Assembly: GCA_002633005.1 (NCBI GenBank)
Contig: NMRA01000547.1
Location: forward strand, 197,561 to 261,560
DNA from: Phoronis australis
Lineage: Eukaryota; Phoronida; Phoronidae
Direction: 5' to 3'
Length of the DNA: 64,000 nt
This document shows, piece by piece, positions 13,701 to 28,700 of this stretch. The notes under the pieces were generated by a model. It was given only the letters and a program-made list of their open reading frames with translations. It ran no database searches and was not told the origin of the DNA. The translations under genes were made by a program, and so were the position numbers. The number at the start of each line of letters is the position of its first letter. Within the stretch, counting starts at the first letter, position 1.

Positions 13701-16700
13701 GAAGTTTTATCTTGACCTGAATTTGAAAAACAAGGGAATTGAACTAAACTGAAAACTGTGGTTGGAGTAGAGACCAACACATCATGCTTTAATTCTATTA
13801 CCTCTTCGTAAAATTCAGGCGTAGTGTTGTGATGTAGAATTGCAACTGTAGCGGACATTGTGTACACCTGGCTGCCTGGCTGACCATATATACACTGCAA
13901 AAATCAAATCAGTCCAGATTATTATATACACTGCAAATGTCACGTCAATAAATTTTGATTGACCACTTTATAATACACTTATCTACAACCATAACGTCAA
14001 AAGATCAATTGTCCATTCATATAAACTCTACAAACTCATACCTCACTCTGGGTTCTGAATCATGGCTCAAAGATAGTCTCCAGTGCTCGGTTGCATGAAA
14101 CAGTCCCAAATAGAGACTCAACTAAGTTCCCTAAATACACTGCATATTTGTGGACTTGTCAAAACTTCCTTATCCATCCATATGCTGTTTGAGTATCAAT
14201 ACTAAGCCAATTGTCAGCTTTGATACAAATCGCAAGTAAACTCCACGTTGAATTTTCAATATTATTGAAAAGAAGTAGGGATCTTTTCATGCAATGCCTC
14301 TAATTAAAGGACACAGTCCCTAATTGTTTTGATTGAATTAAGGACTCAGTTTTCAGTTAAAGTATTTAGAAAATGTCAGTATTCAAAGACCAACTCATAA
14401 TAAAGATAAAATGACAGAAAATATCTTACATCTATGAGTAAAGAACGAAAAAATATGCAAATGACTTAGGGACCTCAGTTGAGTCCCTATTTGGGACTGT
14501 TTCATGTAATTGGCCACGGTGACCTGGTGGCGGAGTATTTATAGCAGCACTAATTGCAAATTGTTTGGTTAAACTATAGCTAAAAGCTTTTTTGTGCAGC
14601 CCCACGGATGATGACAACTCACTTGACCAACTTAACATCTCAGCATTCAAAACAAAAATTCCTGGACTCTCATCTGAGGCGAGTAGATTGGCAAAACTAC
14701 TCATCCTTGAGTGGTCTAGTAACATTCACCGCAACCTCCTCAGTGTTGCCCAGGATAACTTCTTGGAGCAAAATATCCCCAAACTCAAGAGTGAAAATAA
14801 TATCCCTAACCTCATAATTAAGGCAGAAATAATCCCAGGTTCAAGTGATCACAACATACCGCACTTGTCACTGAATTAGAGGTCAGTGCAATAGTACAGG
14901 CATAAGTTAAACAAAGGCTGAAAAAAGACTAACGATATAGTTCACCAGTAATGCATTCTATAAATAGACAAGCTAGTAGATTTTAACCATGTGACATGAA
15001 CAGACAATTTGTACCTAGTAACATGAACAGAAAATTTCAATTAGTGGCTGTGCCCTTGGCAACTGCGACAACATTCGCTACAATCCGTCCTTTTCAAAAT
15101 ACTCAAGACCCCGAGTTAGTCATAGTGGCATGCATTCATCAACACAACTTGTGTATGGGACTGTTTTCAGCTTGTCCAATATTTATTAGTGCATTACTGA
15201 GGTGACAAAAAAAGAGAGTGGATGGGATGCCCTTTTCACCACGATACACGTTTGTTTGAACTTATAGGTTTATTAAGCATGGTAAGTCATGTCTATGCCT
15301 TTGAAGACAACTTCTTAGGATAAGACTTCATCGAAGCAACTTGATAGGTGGGAGTCTCTGAAAGAACAGGGCTGCACTTAATCATTACAGCCAAAACGAA
15401 ATCCTTAACATTCACCGTCTATATCGATGACATCACCACTCCAACAATGGGAAACAACTCCAAAAAACATCCACTCCTACATCTAAAGCCTTAAAGAACC
15501 ATCAGAACTTTACTCCTTCAAAAAAGAGGTGTCCTTTAACATCGAAAAACAGAAGAAAGTAGAGAGCTTGAATAACCATTTCCCCAGTGTGTTTACAAGA
15601 AATTACACAGTACATGAATGAGTCCATATGGTTCAATGCCAGATATCACCTTGATCACATTTGATTTAGGCCAGAACAGAAGCACGAACTTTAAAATTAG
15701 CGCGTAAGAAAATAACGACATATCTATCCAACGTTTCGGATTATTACTCTAAACCATTGTCAAGGAAACAGTTCACAGACTCAAAACAGGTGACACAGGT
15801 AGAGAAGAGACTGTACAGGTAGAGAAGAGACTGTGCAGGTACACGTCAAAATGCAATGTGAGGGGGATAGACCAGAAGTTACAACAGTTGGAGCTCAAAT
15901 GAACCAATGTTTCTATTGAGGTAACGCTCAGCATGATTCAGTCGTATATGCATAGCCTCCTTTATGAGGAGTGAGGGTGGCATTATCCTTGTCAAGGATC
16001 TGAACACCCGAGCAATCTATGGGGTGACCAGTTGTCGATGAATGATTGAGAACAGCACTGTGTGTGTCTTTAAAGTGCTCTTTGACTCTGATGCTAACAA
16101 TCTTGTTCGTCATTCCAATGTAAAACCGTTCACAGTCACTACAGTTGAGTTGGTACATAACATGACTTCTTTGAGAATTACTCAATGGTGTTTTCAGTCT
16201 CGACAATGACATAAGTCTGTTTACAAGTTTGAAGATTGTTGCAAGTTGCAAACATGGAGCAATAGCTCCAAGTATTCTCTTAACCTGCCTCTCGACTACT
16301 GTTACCAAAATAGGGGAGAATGAGAAATACTTTCTTCAATTCAGGCCCATGACAAACATCTGCAGGTGTCCTGGATTTGTTACGTAATGACCTGTCAGTG
16401 CAAGATTTTATAAATGTTACAGGGTATCCATTTTGAATCAACAGGTTATTTAAAAATTCAGGTTCCCAGTCAAACATGTCAGAATTGCTACATATTTTAA
16501 AGGCCCGATTAATTAGACCATTGACCAGATATCACCTTCAATACTGAAGGCATCATTAAATTGTTATTTATAAGTACTGATATGAAACCAAGAACGAAAT
16601 GGACAACGCAAATCCATTCAGAGGTTAAAACACATCGTGAGCATGAGATCGAAACAGCGAAATGTCAAATTAAAGATCAAATTAATGAATTTGGGTGAGA

Positions 16701-19700
16701 TTTATCTCTTTTCACAACTTGCTGTGTTTGTGAACACTAAGTCACAAAGGCCCATGCCGCAACTCGAACTCGGTGCATTTGTTCTCACTCGTATGCATGC
16801 TGACGCACAACTCCCTCAGGATAAAAACTACATTTTGTTTTCATTCTCCCTGGCACCTTTCTATCCTATGAACACCTCAGTGACTCAATATTATGGTGAC
16901 TCAGTGAATGAAAGCACAGAATGCACATACAGAACTGCATTATGCCTGGTGGGAGATTCGATTAGAGAGACAGCCCTGTAAACTTTGATGGCGGATAAGC
17001 AGTAAACAAACTTCCATGCGATTGTACGATTCCAAGGTGGTTCTGCTAATTCTTTCCCAATACTCCACAAGAATGGCTCACTGCCAACATTTCTAAAACG
17101 ATGACTCTTGCTCAAAATTGTAGACAAACATCTCTGACATGCATTTGCTCAAAACTAATGGAACATATTGCAAGTAAAATCACGACCAGAGAGAAATAAT
17201 ACCTCGTATGAGTGAAAGCACAGTTTCAGATCCACGTAATCTGGCACCCACACTGACACTATTGTGCTTTTCACCCACTCAGTAAAATATATTCCAAAAT
17301 TCTTTGTCTATTTATGAACACCAAATGAGTGTCCTCAACAAAAAGCATAATAACTTAAAACCAAATGATGTCAGCCATAATGCACTTGGTTGGAAGACTG
17401 ATGTTACCTTTTAAACTAAACACACAGAGACAATATAACAAAACCGAAATGAAAGAATACATACTGGCTCATCATCTTACCCTGAGAGGCAAAGATCCCT
17501 CTTCATCAGAGTCCTTAAGCTCCATACAAATACCAATATTGCGTGCCTGTAAAGTGCAAAATTATAACTCAACCTCTCAGGATAAATCTCTGACCATTCA
17601 ACGACAGAAAATTATTTCTATCCCAAACAGTACTGACAAGTTAAATAAGTACGGTACGTAGTGTTGAAAATCTGACTCAAGCCTAGGCAATTACCATCGC
17701 CTATGTTGGCCCGACCAGAGGCTATGCAGCTCCTATAGGCACTCCATACGCCAGAAGCTTTTCGGCGAATTATGCCTCGCACCGACTAAAACATCAAAGT
17801 CACGTTGTTATAAATACCTTTTGCACATAGAGGAACACCTTAGGAGGTTGTCGATGTGTTTAATTCCTTCTAACTCGAACAAATACTCCCCTTATCAAAC
17901 TTTTTCTTCGAGCAGTCCCCATTTCAGTTCCCAAAATCGTGAACTCATTATTTTCACTCGGCGTACACCAAGACATATGACCTCATTCTTTTAACCAGGC
18001 CGAAGGTCAGAAGTTGCGGTCCTACCGGCGAACTTTGAAAGCTGAAATCCCCGCCCTCTGCGTACGTGCTGCTGGGAACCAGCCGTGCATTTGTCGTGTT
18101 GTTAATCATTAACTTGTCAAATATGTACACAAAGATTATTAAATGTCATATCAACAGCATTTTATTTTTATCAAATACAAACAATAATTCATTGAAATAC
18201 AATCAGTTTCAAGTAATGCCAATTAAAGACAACTAGAGGTGGCATTTTGGAAACGAACATTTGACTGACAAGACCGCAATGGCTCACCTTTGGCCTATTT
18301 AAAGATTGAGGTCATGAAGTCACATCACTTAGTGAGAGCGGTAAAAATTGGAGCATGCGCAGTATAAAAATGGTGAGTTCACGATTTTGGGAACTGCCCG
18401 AGTGACTGCTCGAACAAAAAGTTCGATAACAGAAGTATTTGTTCAAGTTTGAAGAAATTAAACACATCGACAACCTTCTAAGGTGTTCCTCTATGCGCAA
18501 AAGGTATTTATAACAACGTGACTTTGATGTTTTAGTCAGTGTGAGGCATAATTCGCCGAACATGCAGCATCTCCTGAAAATGGTTAAATATCATATTTGA
18601 TATTGTAGTTACCGAGGAATCGGCGCCTGAGTTGCAGATGATACAATATCTAGCAATTGAAAACTGAGACAGAACTGTCATATGATTAACATTGCTGTTC
18701 CAGATGTTACGATTGGGACCTGATTGCATGTTGAGTGTTATTTACACTGCTGCAATTGTATTGCTTTTAATTATTTTCGGAAAGTTTGATGATCGAACCA
18801 ACTAGCGACATCGAGCCTACATTGACCTATGTTTTGAACTTTCCATGTCAGAGGTCACCGTTGAAGTAGTGCGGGAGGTGAATACAGAAAACATTATTAC
18901 ATGGCAGTATTGCACTCGACTGATTCAACGCTTATGGGATAAATTTGCATATCAAGATTAGTGTAAATGCATAATTTGGACAGATTTAGTTGAAACGGGT
19001 TGTGTAGCAACTGAATACGCAATTATCTATTTATTATTGTGATATTTAAAATGAGGGTGGCCTCTTCAGTGATAGCACTGCTTTCCAAGAGGGCCCTCAA
19101 CAAGAAAAACAGTAACAAAAGAACAATGAAATATACGTAACAAAGATACAAATAAAACAGGTTGAGAATTAAGACATTAACTAAATAACGTATAATGGTA
19201 AAAATTTAACTAAGACAGATGAAATAAATTAAGAGTTGACTAGACAGTGAGAGTATTTACGACAATGAAAAAATGACATGATTAAGACAGGCAGGGTATA
19301 AAAAGTTAGGTAAATTACAGCCACATTAATATTTATTTACTTTTTAATATTTACTTTAAAGGTAGTGATTGAATTGGACCGTTTAATTTCTGGGCTAAGA
19401 GAATTCCATATTATAGCAGCTGCATAGATAAAAGATCTCTTGCCCAACTCGGTTTTAATTTTTTTAGAAGAAACATTGCCAGCAACAGAAGAACGTGTAA
19501 AATATACAGCCTGACTGATATTGAATTTACTGCTGAGATATGCTGGAGCCAAGCCATTGATACATCTGTACATACAACTGGCAGAGAGATATTTATTTCT
19601 TTGTCTTACTTTCATAAATCCCAGCTTGGAATACAAGTCGTCAACCCTAGTGTCCCTAATTCTAGTACCCAGGATAGCCCTGGCGGCTCCATTTTGGATT

Positions 19701-22700
19701 ACTTGGACTTTGCTGACAAGTGCGTCACTAGTGTGCCCCCAAACCGCTAAACAATAATCAATATGAGGCTGAATAATAGAATGGTAAAGGGTCTTAAGAG
19801 TACTGACATTAAGAAATTTGCCTAGACGTTTAAGTACACCGATTTTCTTTGATAATTTCTTTGTGATATGATCTATGTGCACATTAAATTTAAGATTGGG
19901 ATCTAAAATAAGGCCCAAGAACTTAAACTTCGTCTAGTCAACATTCTCGATGGGAGAACCGGTGATAGAAAGGGATAGTTTTAATTTCTGGTGGGTTCCA
20001 AAGAGCATCGACTTGGTTTTACTAACGTTAAAAGTGAGTTTATTTTGAATCAGCCAGTCATGGATAAGGGCTAGCTCATCGTTGAGAGAAGTTTCGAGTT
20101 CTTTTACTGATCCAGCGGAGGACATAATTACAGTGTCATCAGCATATAAAACTGGGACACTGTTGTGCATGACGCAGAGGGATTCCATTTACAAAGTCAG
20201 TGTTTCCTCATTTGAAACAGCCAAGAACCACACTACACTGACAATTTAACGAGCCCGGTGTCAAAATGGCAACTGCCTACCATCTGCCCTTGCTAAGAGG
20301 CAAGCTTGTTAACTGCATGTGGTCATTGCACTCTCACATCGTCATCCATGAGCAACAACACACAGCAACTAGTGCTGTCTGCACCCTGGAAATGTTTTAC
20401 TGACACAATGTTCAATGTTTACTGGACTCATGGCAAGGTTTGGCTATAGATGAATGAATTTTTACATATCGTGAGTTGTATTATAAAAACATGATAACTG
20501 ATTTTTCTTTGAAAACGGATCATTTTATACGAACAAAGAGAAACATGAAAATCCTTTAGTTATAGCAATTTATCATGGGTACATGCATCTTCCATCACAC
20601 ATCATGCATTATTATTGTTTGGCCATAAGGAGAAAGGATGTGCCCTTTTAAAGGGACACACCAGACAAATAACAATGATTTTCAAGCTTGCATAGGTTCT
20701 TGATTATGTCTTTGAGTTGCATACATTACAATAAAACAAAATAATGTTACCAAAGAATACCTTAGTAAAACTTATCAAGTTTTGCAAGAATGCTCTTGAA
20801 CACAAAGGTTTTGGAACTTAAATTCAAGAGCAGTATTTGAACACTAGAGCTTTGGCCTTTGCAGCACACATTCAGCAACTATTCAGTTAATTCAAAATGA
20901 ATGGCCATTTCCCAAATAATTGCTCATATACTTGGTATGAAACTCTTATAGTTCAAAATACTTTGTACACGCATTTATGATAATACGTTCGTAGTACTAA
21001 ATTAAGAGACAAGAGCATAATTAGACATTTTTAAAGTCAAACAGTTACCACACATTGTGACTGAGCTGCTTACGAACCTTAGGGAAAGACTTCTGGCTGT
21101 CATACTTTAGAGAACGTGGATAGACATAGAGATTATTGACGTAGGTGTCGTATGAAAATGCAGTCTTAATATCACCCTCTTGCAGGAACTCTTCAACCTC
21201 ATACGTAATTGGCTGCTTGGGTGGTGATGGAAATGGACTAACGGGAATGAGGGATGGTGTGACACAGTCTGCAAGAAGATGTATAAAATGTTACATTTTT
21301 GTTATTTATTTATTATAGTGACATAGGGATGACAGTGAATAACAAGTACATATTCACCAAAACCCACCAGTCTCAATGGGCTTACTCAGACACCTTGTAA
21401 CAATTAAACCATAACATAATATAATGCACACACTCAAGGTAAATCTGACAAAGTTTACAAACAAATAATTACTTATAATCCCACTAACCAGCAAAGCATC
21501 TTGAAAGAATTTTGCTATACCTTTCAAATCAGTTTGGAATATTTGAGGTAGGGCAGAACTTCGCATTAAAAATGGTCGAATATGAGTACATTTTTCACAA
21601 TCAAAGATGAAATGTACTTCATCTTCAATTCCGTGCTTACAAACACGACAAATTCATTCATTTACAGGAGTTCCGAAGTACCACCCCACCTCAACCTCCA
21701 ACGGTAGCATACCTGCTCTCAATCGAGCTATGATGGACCACTGAGACACCAACAGACATAAAATACTCTTCTATACAATAATCCTTCTTAACTGACCTAC
21801 ATGACTGTGCACAATTTTGGTTTCTCAGTGATTATTTCAAACCAGTTTAACTCTTCTAACTGTAAACTGAATGCTTTGAAGCTTTTGAGAAACATTGATT
21901 TGTTCCTAACATTTTCTAAAAAATCGCATTAATTTTAAGTATTGAACTGGACCAATACCTAGCATTCTGATGTTTAAGGTCCCATAAAAAGACTTTGTAA
22001 TTATTCTGTTTTCATCCATTAGAACTAAACGATTCCAAAGCCTTTTAGCATATTTTCATGTTGTTAGAGTGAATTTGGCCATCCTGAGTCACCATAAAGG
22101 ACTCCATTGGCAGCGTACCAAGCACCCCTAAAAATATGCGTAGCACTCTCTGATCATTTAGCATTTGGAATACCTAGAGTATCTAGATACATATTCTAGA
22201 ACTGAAGCTACCGACATTCCAAGTTGAAACCAATGTTACCAAATATGTTTGCTCATCAGTGCTCCCAATGTTCTGGACACTGAGTCTGCCAGTATCTCAG
22301 CTGTCAAACTGAAGTCCATAAACTCATTCAGAGATACACCCAGATACTTATAACATTCTCTTCACAATGCGATTGCGCAAAATAAATTCAAAGCTCGAAA
22401 ATGAACCACTGCAGTTTTGGAAAAATTAGTAGACATTTGCCAATTCACCAACTACTCATTCCATTCAGTAAATCCTGTAAGTAAATCTCATTACCAGAAA
22501 AATCATAATGTCGTCTGCATACAAGAGACAGGATAAATTATATCTATCAAAATTTATACCTTTGCTACAACTGTTGAAAGTGTTAATTAAATAATTTATG
22601 GAAACTGAAAACAATGTATGTGACAATGAATCTCCTTCCTGATCTCACTTTGTACTGGGAACCAGTTGGTATAACTAGACTCACATAATTATACACAGGC

Positions 22701-25700
22701 GCATACAGCGATTTTACTGAAAGATAAAAATTTCCAACCACTCCCAAATTAATTAATTTTGCTAATTAAAAGTTTCTATCTGAATTGTCAAAAGCCCATT
22801 CCTTAACGACGGCAAACGTTGGTTACTGGTATTCCATTTCTCACAACAGAGAGAAAACGTGATCAAGACAAGACTGCCCTTGTTGAAAAACATTTTGTTC
22901 TTCAGTCTCCATTCGACAGAAACTCGGTTCATCTCTTGATTTACAATACACTTTACTCAGGTTTAAGAACAGACTAATGCCTCTATAGTTGGAAGGTAAA
23001 TTCAAATCCCTATCTGATCCTTTCAGTAGAAGGGAGTTACATGTTCATCTTACATGTCACAACTGAAACATGACACCTGTTGAGCATACACAGCAGGAAT
23101 GTGCATGCAATAAATATGAAAAGTGACCGTAAAGTCAAACTAAGACAAGCACAGGGTGACCAAATTGTCCCCTGCCATTTTGGGAAGCATGCATTTTTGT
23201 GGCTACAATTTTTGTGTAAAGATAAACCAGATGAGCACTTTTGCAAAAATTTTGTTTCCAACATATTTGAAAGTGATCATTCAATTACACAACCCATAAT
23301 TTTCATATCAGAAATTTTCACTTTAAAAATGAATTACAATATGGAGTTTGAAGTGACCGTAGCTTTAACATTTCTCATAATAACCAAGATAACCAAATTC
23401 AACTGGCACCTGGAGACATCCCACCTGAAACGTGGTAAAAAAATACGAACAAGATATAAAGCTTCCTTCTTGAGACAGAGTGTCGGCAACATCCACTATA
23501 AAACTCTTGAATGGCAGACTTTTCATATAGGTGCTTTCTAGAGCAATCAGAGCACAAAAGTGACTTCCGCTTGATCCTGATTCAGATTGGGTGTACAGAA
23601 CTTTAATGACTACATAGTCATTCATTAATCTCAAAACAGACGAATAAATCCCAATGTCAACCCCTCCCATTGTTTGACTAGTACATATTTATATTGACTA
23701 CAGTAATTTATTATAGCTTTTTGACATCGGCTGGGATCAAAATGTTCCTGCTTTATCAGTGGAAGCCACTGACTTCACAAGGGCAAGTATTCTTCTGAGA
23801 AATGAAAGGAACTTGATGTCCTTCACCACGAATGGTTATTTCAAGAGGATTAATTACCTTTTCCGTAAGCTGTTAGTACACCCTACTGCACAGCAGTCTA
23901 AATTTACCCGCATTATGATAAGAGGAAAGGCATAAACATACTATTTATACCAGTAAGTTGAAACTTCCTCTCTACATTACATGTGCTCTGTAGGTGGCAA
24001 TGAACACCTGTCCGCCAAAGACCTGATCACTGTCAGACAGGATAGTGAATTTCAACAAGGCACGGTTATTCAAAAAATCAGCTATTTCTCGCTATTAGCT
24101 TGGAAAAAGGTCAAGGATGCCAAAACCAACTAGCGCTTGGAGATTTCCAACCTACACCTTGCTATAAAACACGAATGAAATGCAAAGCTTCCTTCTTGAG
24201 ATATCAAACCAACAACATTTTCCAATTCGAACTCTAAATTTCTCGATATGATGTTGAAAATTATGTCAAGGTTACCAACTGGTGCCTAGAGTTACTCCAC
24301 CTATACCTCGCCAGCAAATTATCAACATATCTACAGCTTTCTTTCATGAGATATTGCCTTAAGAGCATTTTCCATGTCAAAATTCACTGTGACCTTGAAA
24401 AAGGTCACCAAATTTAAGTGGCACCTGTACTTATCCCATCTACACCTTGACACAAAATATGAACAAAATCTGAATCATTGATCCTGGGATGTGCCGTCAA
24501 TGACATTTTCAATTCAAAACTTGATTTTTTTTACTATGATCTTGAAAATTATGTCAAGGTCACCAATATCGACTCGCATCTGGAGTGGACTTACCTACAC
24601 GTTGGTACAAAATATGAGCAAAACCTAAAGCTTTATTCTTCAGGTAAGCTGTTAACATTATCTCAAGTCAAGTGATTTTCTCGCTCTGATCTGATGATGA
24701 CAAAGGTCACCAAAATCAACTGGTGTCTATACACTGTACTGTGGTATTCAGGCTTGTTTTGGGCAATAAATACTTTTATGGTTTGACAATGGACAGTAAA
24801 CATGTTAATTGATGAAATCTATTAGCAGATTTCATGAAGGTTGGCAACAACCTCAAAGAACCAGCTGTAGATGCCACGACATAAGTGAGCAGATGAAAAG
24901 TTACCACTTACTTGGAGGGGGCTGTCTCAAAGGCTCCAATTTTAAGTGTAGCGTGCCATGAACCACTTGCCATTTGGATTGCTTCTCTGGCCTAGGAGTT
25001 GACGAAGTGAAGAATTATTCCATAAACAGTACAACAAAAACAGTGTATAGCATTCATATGCACCCCTTGTATGCATTGCAAATGATAAGAATTAGGGGTG
25101 CATAATAAATAAATACTATAACAATGACCATAAAATCTAACATGACACAATGAGGGAAATGGAATTCAGAATACATCAAAATTTATTGACACCAGCACCT
25201 AAATAAGACTAAACATTGTTTTAATCGCTTATATCTTTTTTATCTACCTGAAGTACCTGAATATTTTAATGGCAAGTGTTAGCTTTTTGAAGGAATTTTT
25301 TGGTCGGTTTGCCGTATACTTACTCCGACAGGGTAATTACTTGATGAAATTAAATTTCTCCAAGTATGCTGCTTTGTCATAAAATTTGTTTTTTTTTTGT
25401 TTTTCCGTTTGTTTCTAATTCAAACACTACTGATTGCAATTCTTATTGATCAACGTAAAATTTACATTCAATACGTCTTGTGAATGGCTCGAAACCTATT
25501 GTTTTTAGTCATGATAGGATTCAAGATGGCAGATGTGGCGACCGCTTTGTTTTTGAATTCAGATTTATGTGCTCATAGACGCCGCATTTTTTGATGTACA
25601 CGTCCAGAAACCTCTATGATTATTGTAGCAGACGTGTACTAGACATTTGTTGTAAATCATTAACTTACAGTCAAAGATGGTGGAAATATCGGCCATTGCG

Positions 25701-28700
25701 TTTGAGCATGACAAAAACATTGTAGAACCAATTCCTTCGAAATTTTTCATAAATGTTAGTTTCCTGTGAATAACTATTATTGAGTGCTTTTTAAACAAAA
25801 GTTGTTTTCAAATTGGCAGATCTGACACATTTTCATCATTTTTCAATTGTGCAGGTGTGCTATTTTGAACAGGACGAGCAAATGACGTGAATTTTTGCAG
25901 GATTCTTTGAAGTATACTCTTTCAAATGAATGTAACAATTTTCTTCTCATAACATTTTTGAGTTATTTGAGTTCAATTTAAAAAAAACAATGCAAAATTT
26001 GAAAGTTTTCAAAAATTTTGTGTAATTTTGTGAAAATACTTAAATTGTTCATTGGATGGTTTTGAATGGGCTTTCAGAAGATGTTATCCATTTTTGCTAG
26101 GACGTTTCTTTCTTGAACTATTCACGATTTTCTGATAAAGTTGTTCCTTTGTTGACTGATTTTTGCTTCAAGTTTGTTGATTTTTTGTTAGTTTCTTGGT
26201 TTGCACGCTACAGATAGCAATTTTTATTGTATCAGCATAGGGGTTACGATTATTTGTGTTCTTGGTTTAGTTGTCGATCTCACCTATAATTTTTTTTAAA
26301 TTTCTTTCACCAAGTGTCGCTCTTCAAAGTGCTTTCAAAACTTGATAAAATGAAATTTCACCATTTTTGAGTTATTTAGCTTTCAGAAGATGTCTTCATT
26401 TTTTGCTAGGACGTTTCTTTTTCGAATAATTCAGGACTTTCTCATAACGCTGTTCCTTTGTTGACAGATCTTTATGTACTTTTGTTGGTTTACCTTCTAT
26501 TGAACAAGCCCATATTTCTTATTCATTTCTGACATCTTCATTCATCATGTTCATCATTGCCACCATCATTATCATCATTGTTGTTATCATCTCCATTGTT
26601 GTCTTTTCAGTCAATTTCCACAAGTGCCACTCCTCCGAGCACTTAAGAGTGACTCCGTATAACAAGAGCAACGCAGAGCATTGAAATGCGCCCACAAATG
26701 CATCGCAAATGGTGTGCTTTTAGGGTTGTTCATTTGTGTCATAAAAATGGCCACTAGATGGCGCAAAAATGTACAATCCATCCAAAAACGGTAAAATGCC
26801 ATTGCTTCCTTAATAGAAAGCTATACACCAAATTTCATAGAAATCCGTCACGGAACTTCAGAGAAACAATGTAAAACAGAATAAAATGAAATTGCTACTA
26901 GGGGACACACTGTTCATTGGATCCACCTGAAAGTCGTCATTGTCTGTTTTTAGCTTCATATAAATACACTTACTTATTAAATCTAATAAAGATCATGCAG
27001 TGGGTTTAGTAAATACAGCTATGGGCGCAAAACAAAACAAAACAGAACAAAACTACCACTAGGAGGCGCCACAGTAGTCAAAGTTGTCGTCCTCAACCGT
27101 CATCTTCACACTGAGAACATATACGCCAATTTTCAAAATCATCCTCAAAATGATTTGGTTGATAGAGGGATAAACGCCAATAAATAGACTAGGTGCCGCA
27201 AAATACCTCGATTCCATCGGAAAACGAGAGGATAGCATCATCTCACCAACTGATGACCGTATTCAAAATTTTATGAAAATCCGTTGAGGACCTTTGAAGA
27301 TACAGAAGTAAAAGTAAAACTAAAATTGCCACCAGGGGGCACACCAGTAGTCAAATCCATTCAAAAATCATCGTCGTCTGTTGTCAACATCATATAAACA
27401 CACTTGTTTAAGTTAGTAAAGATCTTGCAAACGGTTTAGGAGATACGGCCATGGGCGAAAAAAACGAAACTGCCACTAGGAGGCGCCAAAGTAGTTGAAG
27501 TCATCAGAAAATCATCGTCACGTATCCACTTCATAGTAAAAACACACATGCCAATTTTCACAATTATCCTGAAAGCGGTTTGGTTGATAGAGGGGTGGAC
27601 GTCAAAAAACAGACCCCAAAACAGTAAACATGGCCACTAGGTGGCGTAAACTAGGTCAAATCCATCTGAAAACGGAAAGATAGAGTCATATCACTAACAG
27701 AAACTTGTACACCAAATTTTATGAAAATATGTTGAGGACCTTTGAAGATACAGAGGTAAACATAAAAAAATAAAATTGCCACTAGGAGGCACACCAGTAG
27801 TCAGATCTGTCCGAAAGTCATTGCCATCCGTTTTCATCATCATATAAATGCACTTACTAACTTTTGTAAAGATCCTGCAAACAGTTCAGGAGATATAGCC
27901 ATAGGCGCAAAAAAAACTGCCACTAGGAGGCGCCACAGTAGTCAAAGTCATCGGAAAATCATCGTCAACCGCCCTCTTCATAGTAAGAACATACTTTCCA
28001 GTTTTCAGAATCATGCTTAGAGCTGTTTGATTGATAGAGGGGTGGACGCTACAAAACAGACTCGAAAACAGTAAAAATGGCCACTAGGTGGTACAAATTA
28101 CGTCGAATCCATCGAAAAACGGGAGTTTGTCTGTAAACTCTGCTCATCATTTCCAAACTAGACAGTTTTGCAAGACAACTTTCATTAAATGTAAAGTTGA
28201 GGCAAGATATTTTCTTGGTTAGTCATCAAGACTTACTTTTTATCTATAAGTTCAAAAAGCTACATAAAACTACAAGGTGCAATATGGCAGTAAGAGGGTC
28301 ACAAAAATGGCCACTAAAATTAACTAGGAAAAGTGGTCTGTGGATTATCTCCCCTGTCTAGTCAAATTTGAGTAAATGCCAAATAAGTTTTTACAGCATG
28401 CATTGGTTATTCCACCCACAAGTACAACTTTCAATCTATTTTTTAAGTTACTTATTTTCGTTGCTGAAAACATACAATTTTGGAGACAGCTAACATGACC
28501 AATTGCGATCTAGTGCTCCAGCGACGAAATTAGAAGTCACTGAGTGCACAAAATGTGGCATTTAGATTTTTGTTAGGAGACAATGTTACTTCAAACTGGA
28601 AGTGTGACGCTGTGAGCAAGTCAACCAATGCAAGCACTGTGTGTCTGACTGGCTGAATCGCTGATCTTGTCGTTTCAGGCACCATTGCTCAAGTCAAAGG

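Noticed and set aside
14592-14879. 95-codon plus-strand frame ([15 protein letters not shown]...)
   Set aside because: Somewhat protein-like composition but no known domain, no nearby exon-like partners, and open frames on the other strand over the same bases.
23080-23541. 153-codon plus-strand frame
   Set aside because: It overlaps the start of the degenerate tandem array and the 5' end of the decayed RT relic; composition is typical of chance reading.
26661-28135. Regular 150-bp repeats as a CRISPR array
   Set aside because: Spacing is too long, units are similar along their length rather than repeat plus unique spacer, and the DNA is animal.
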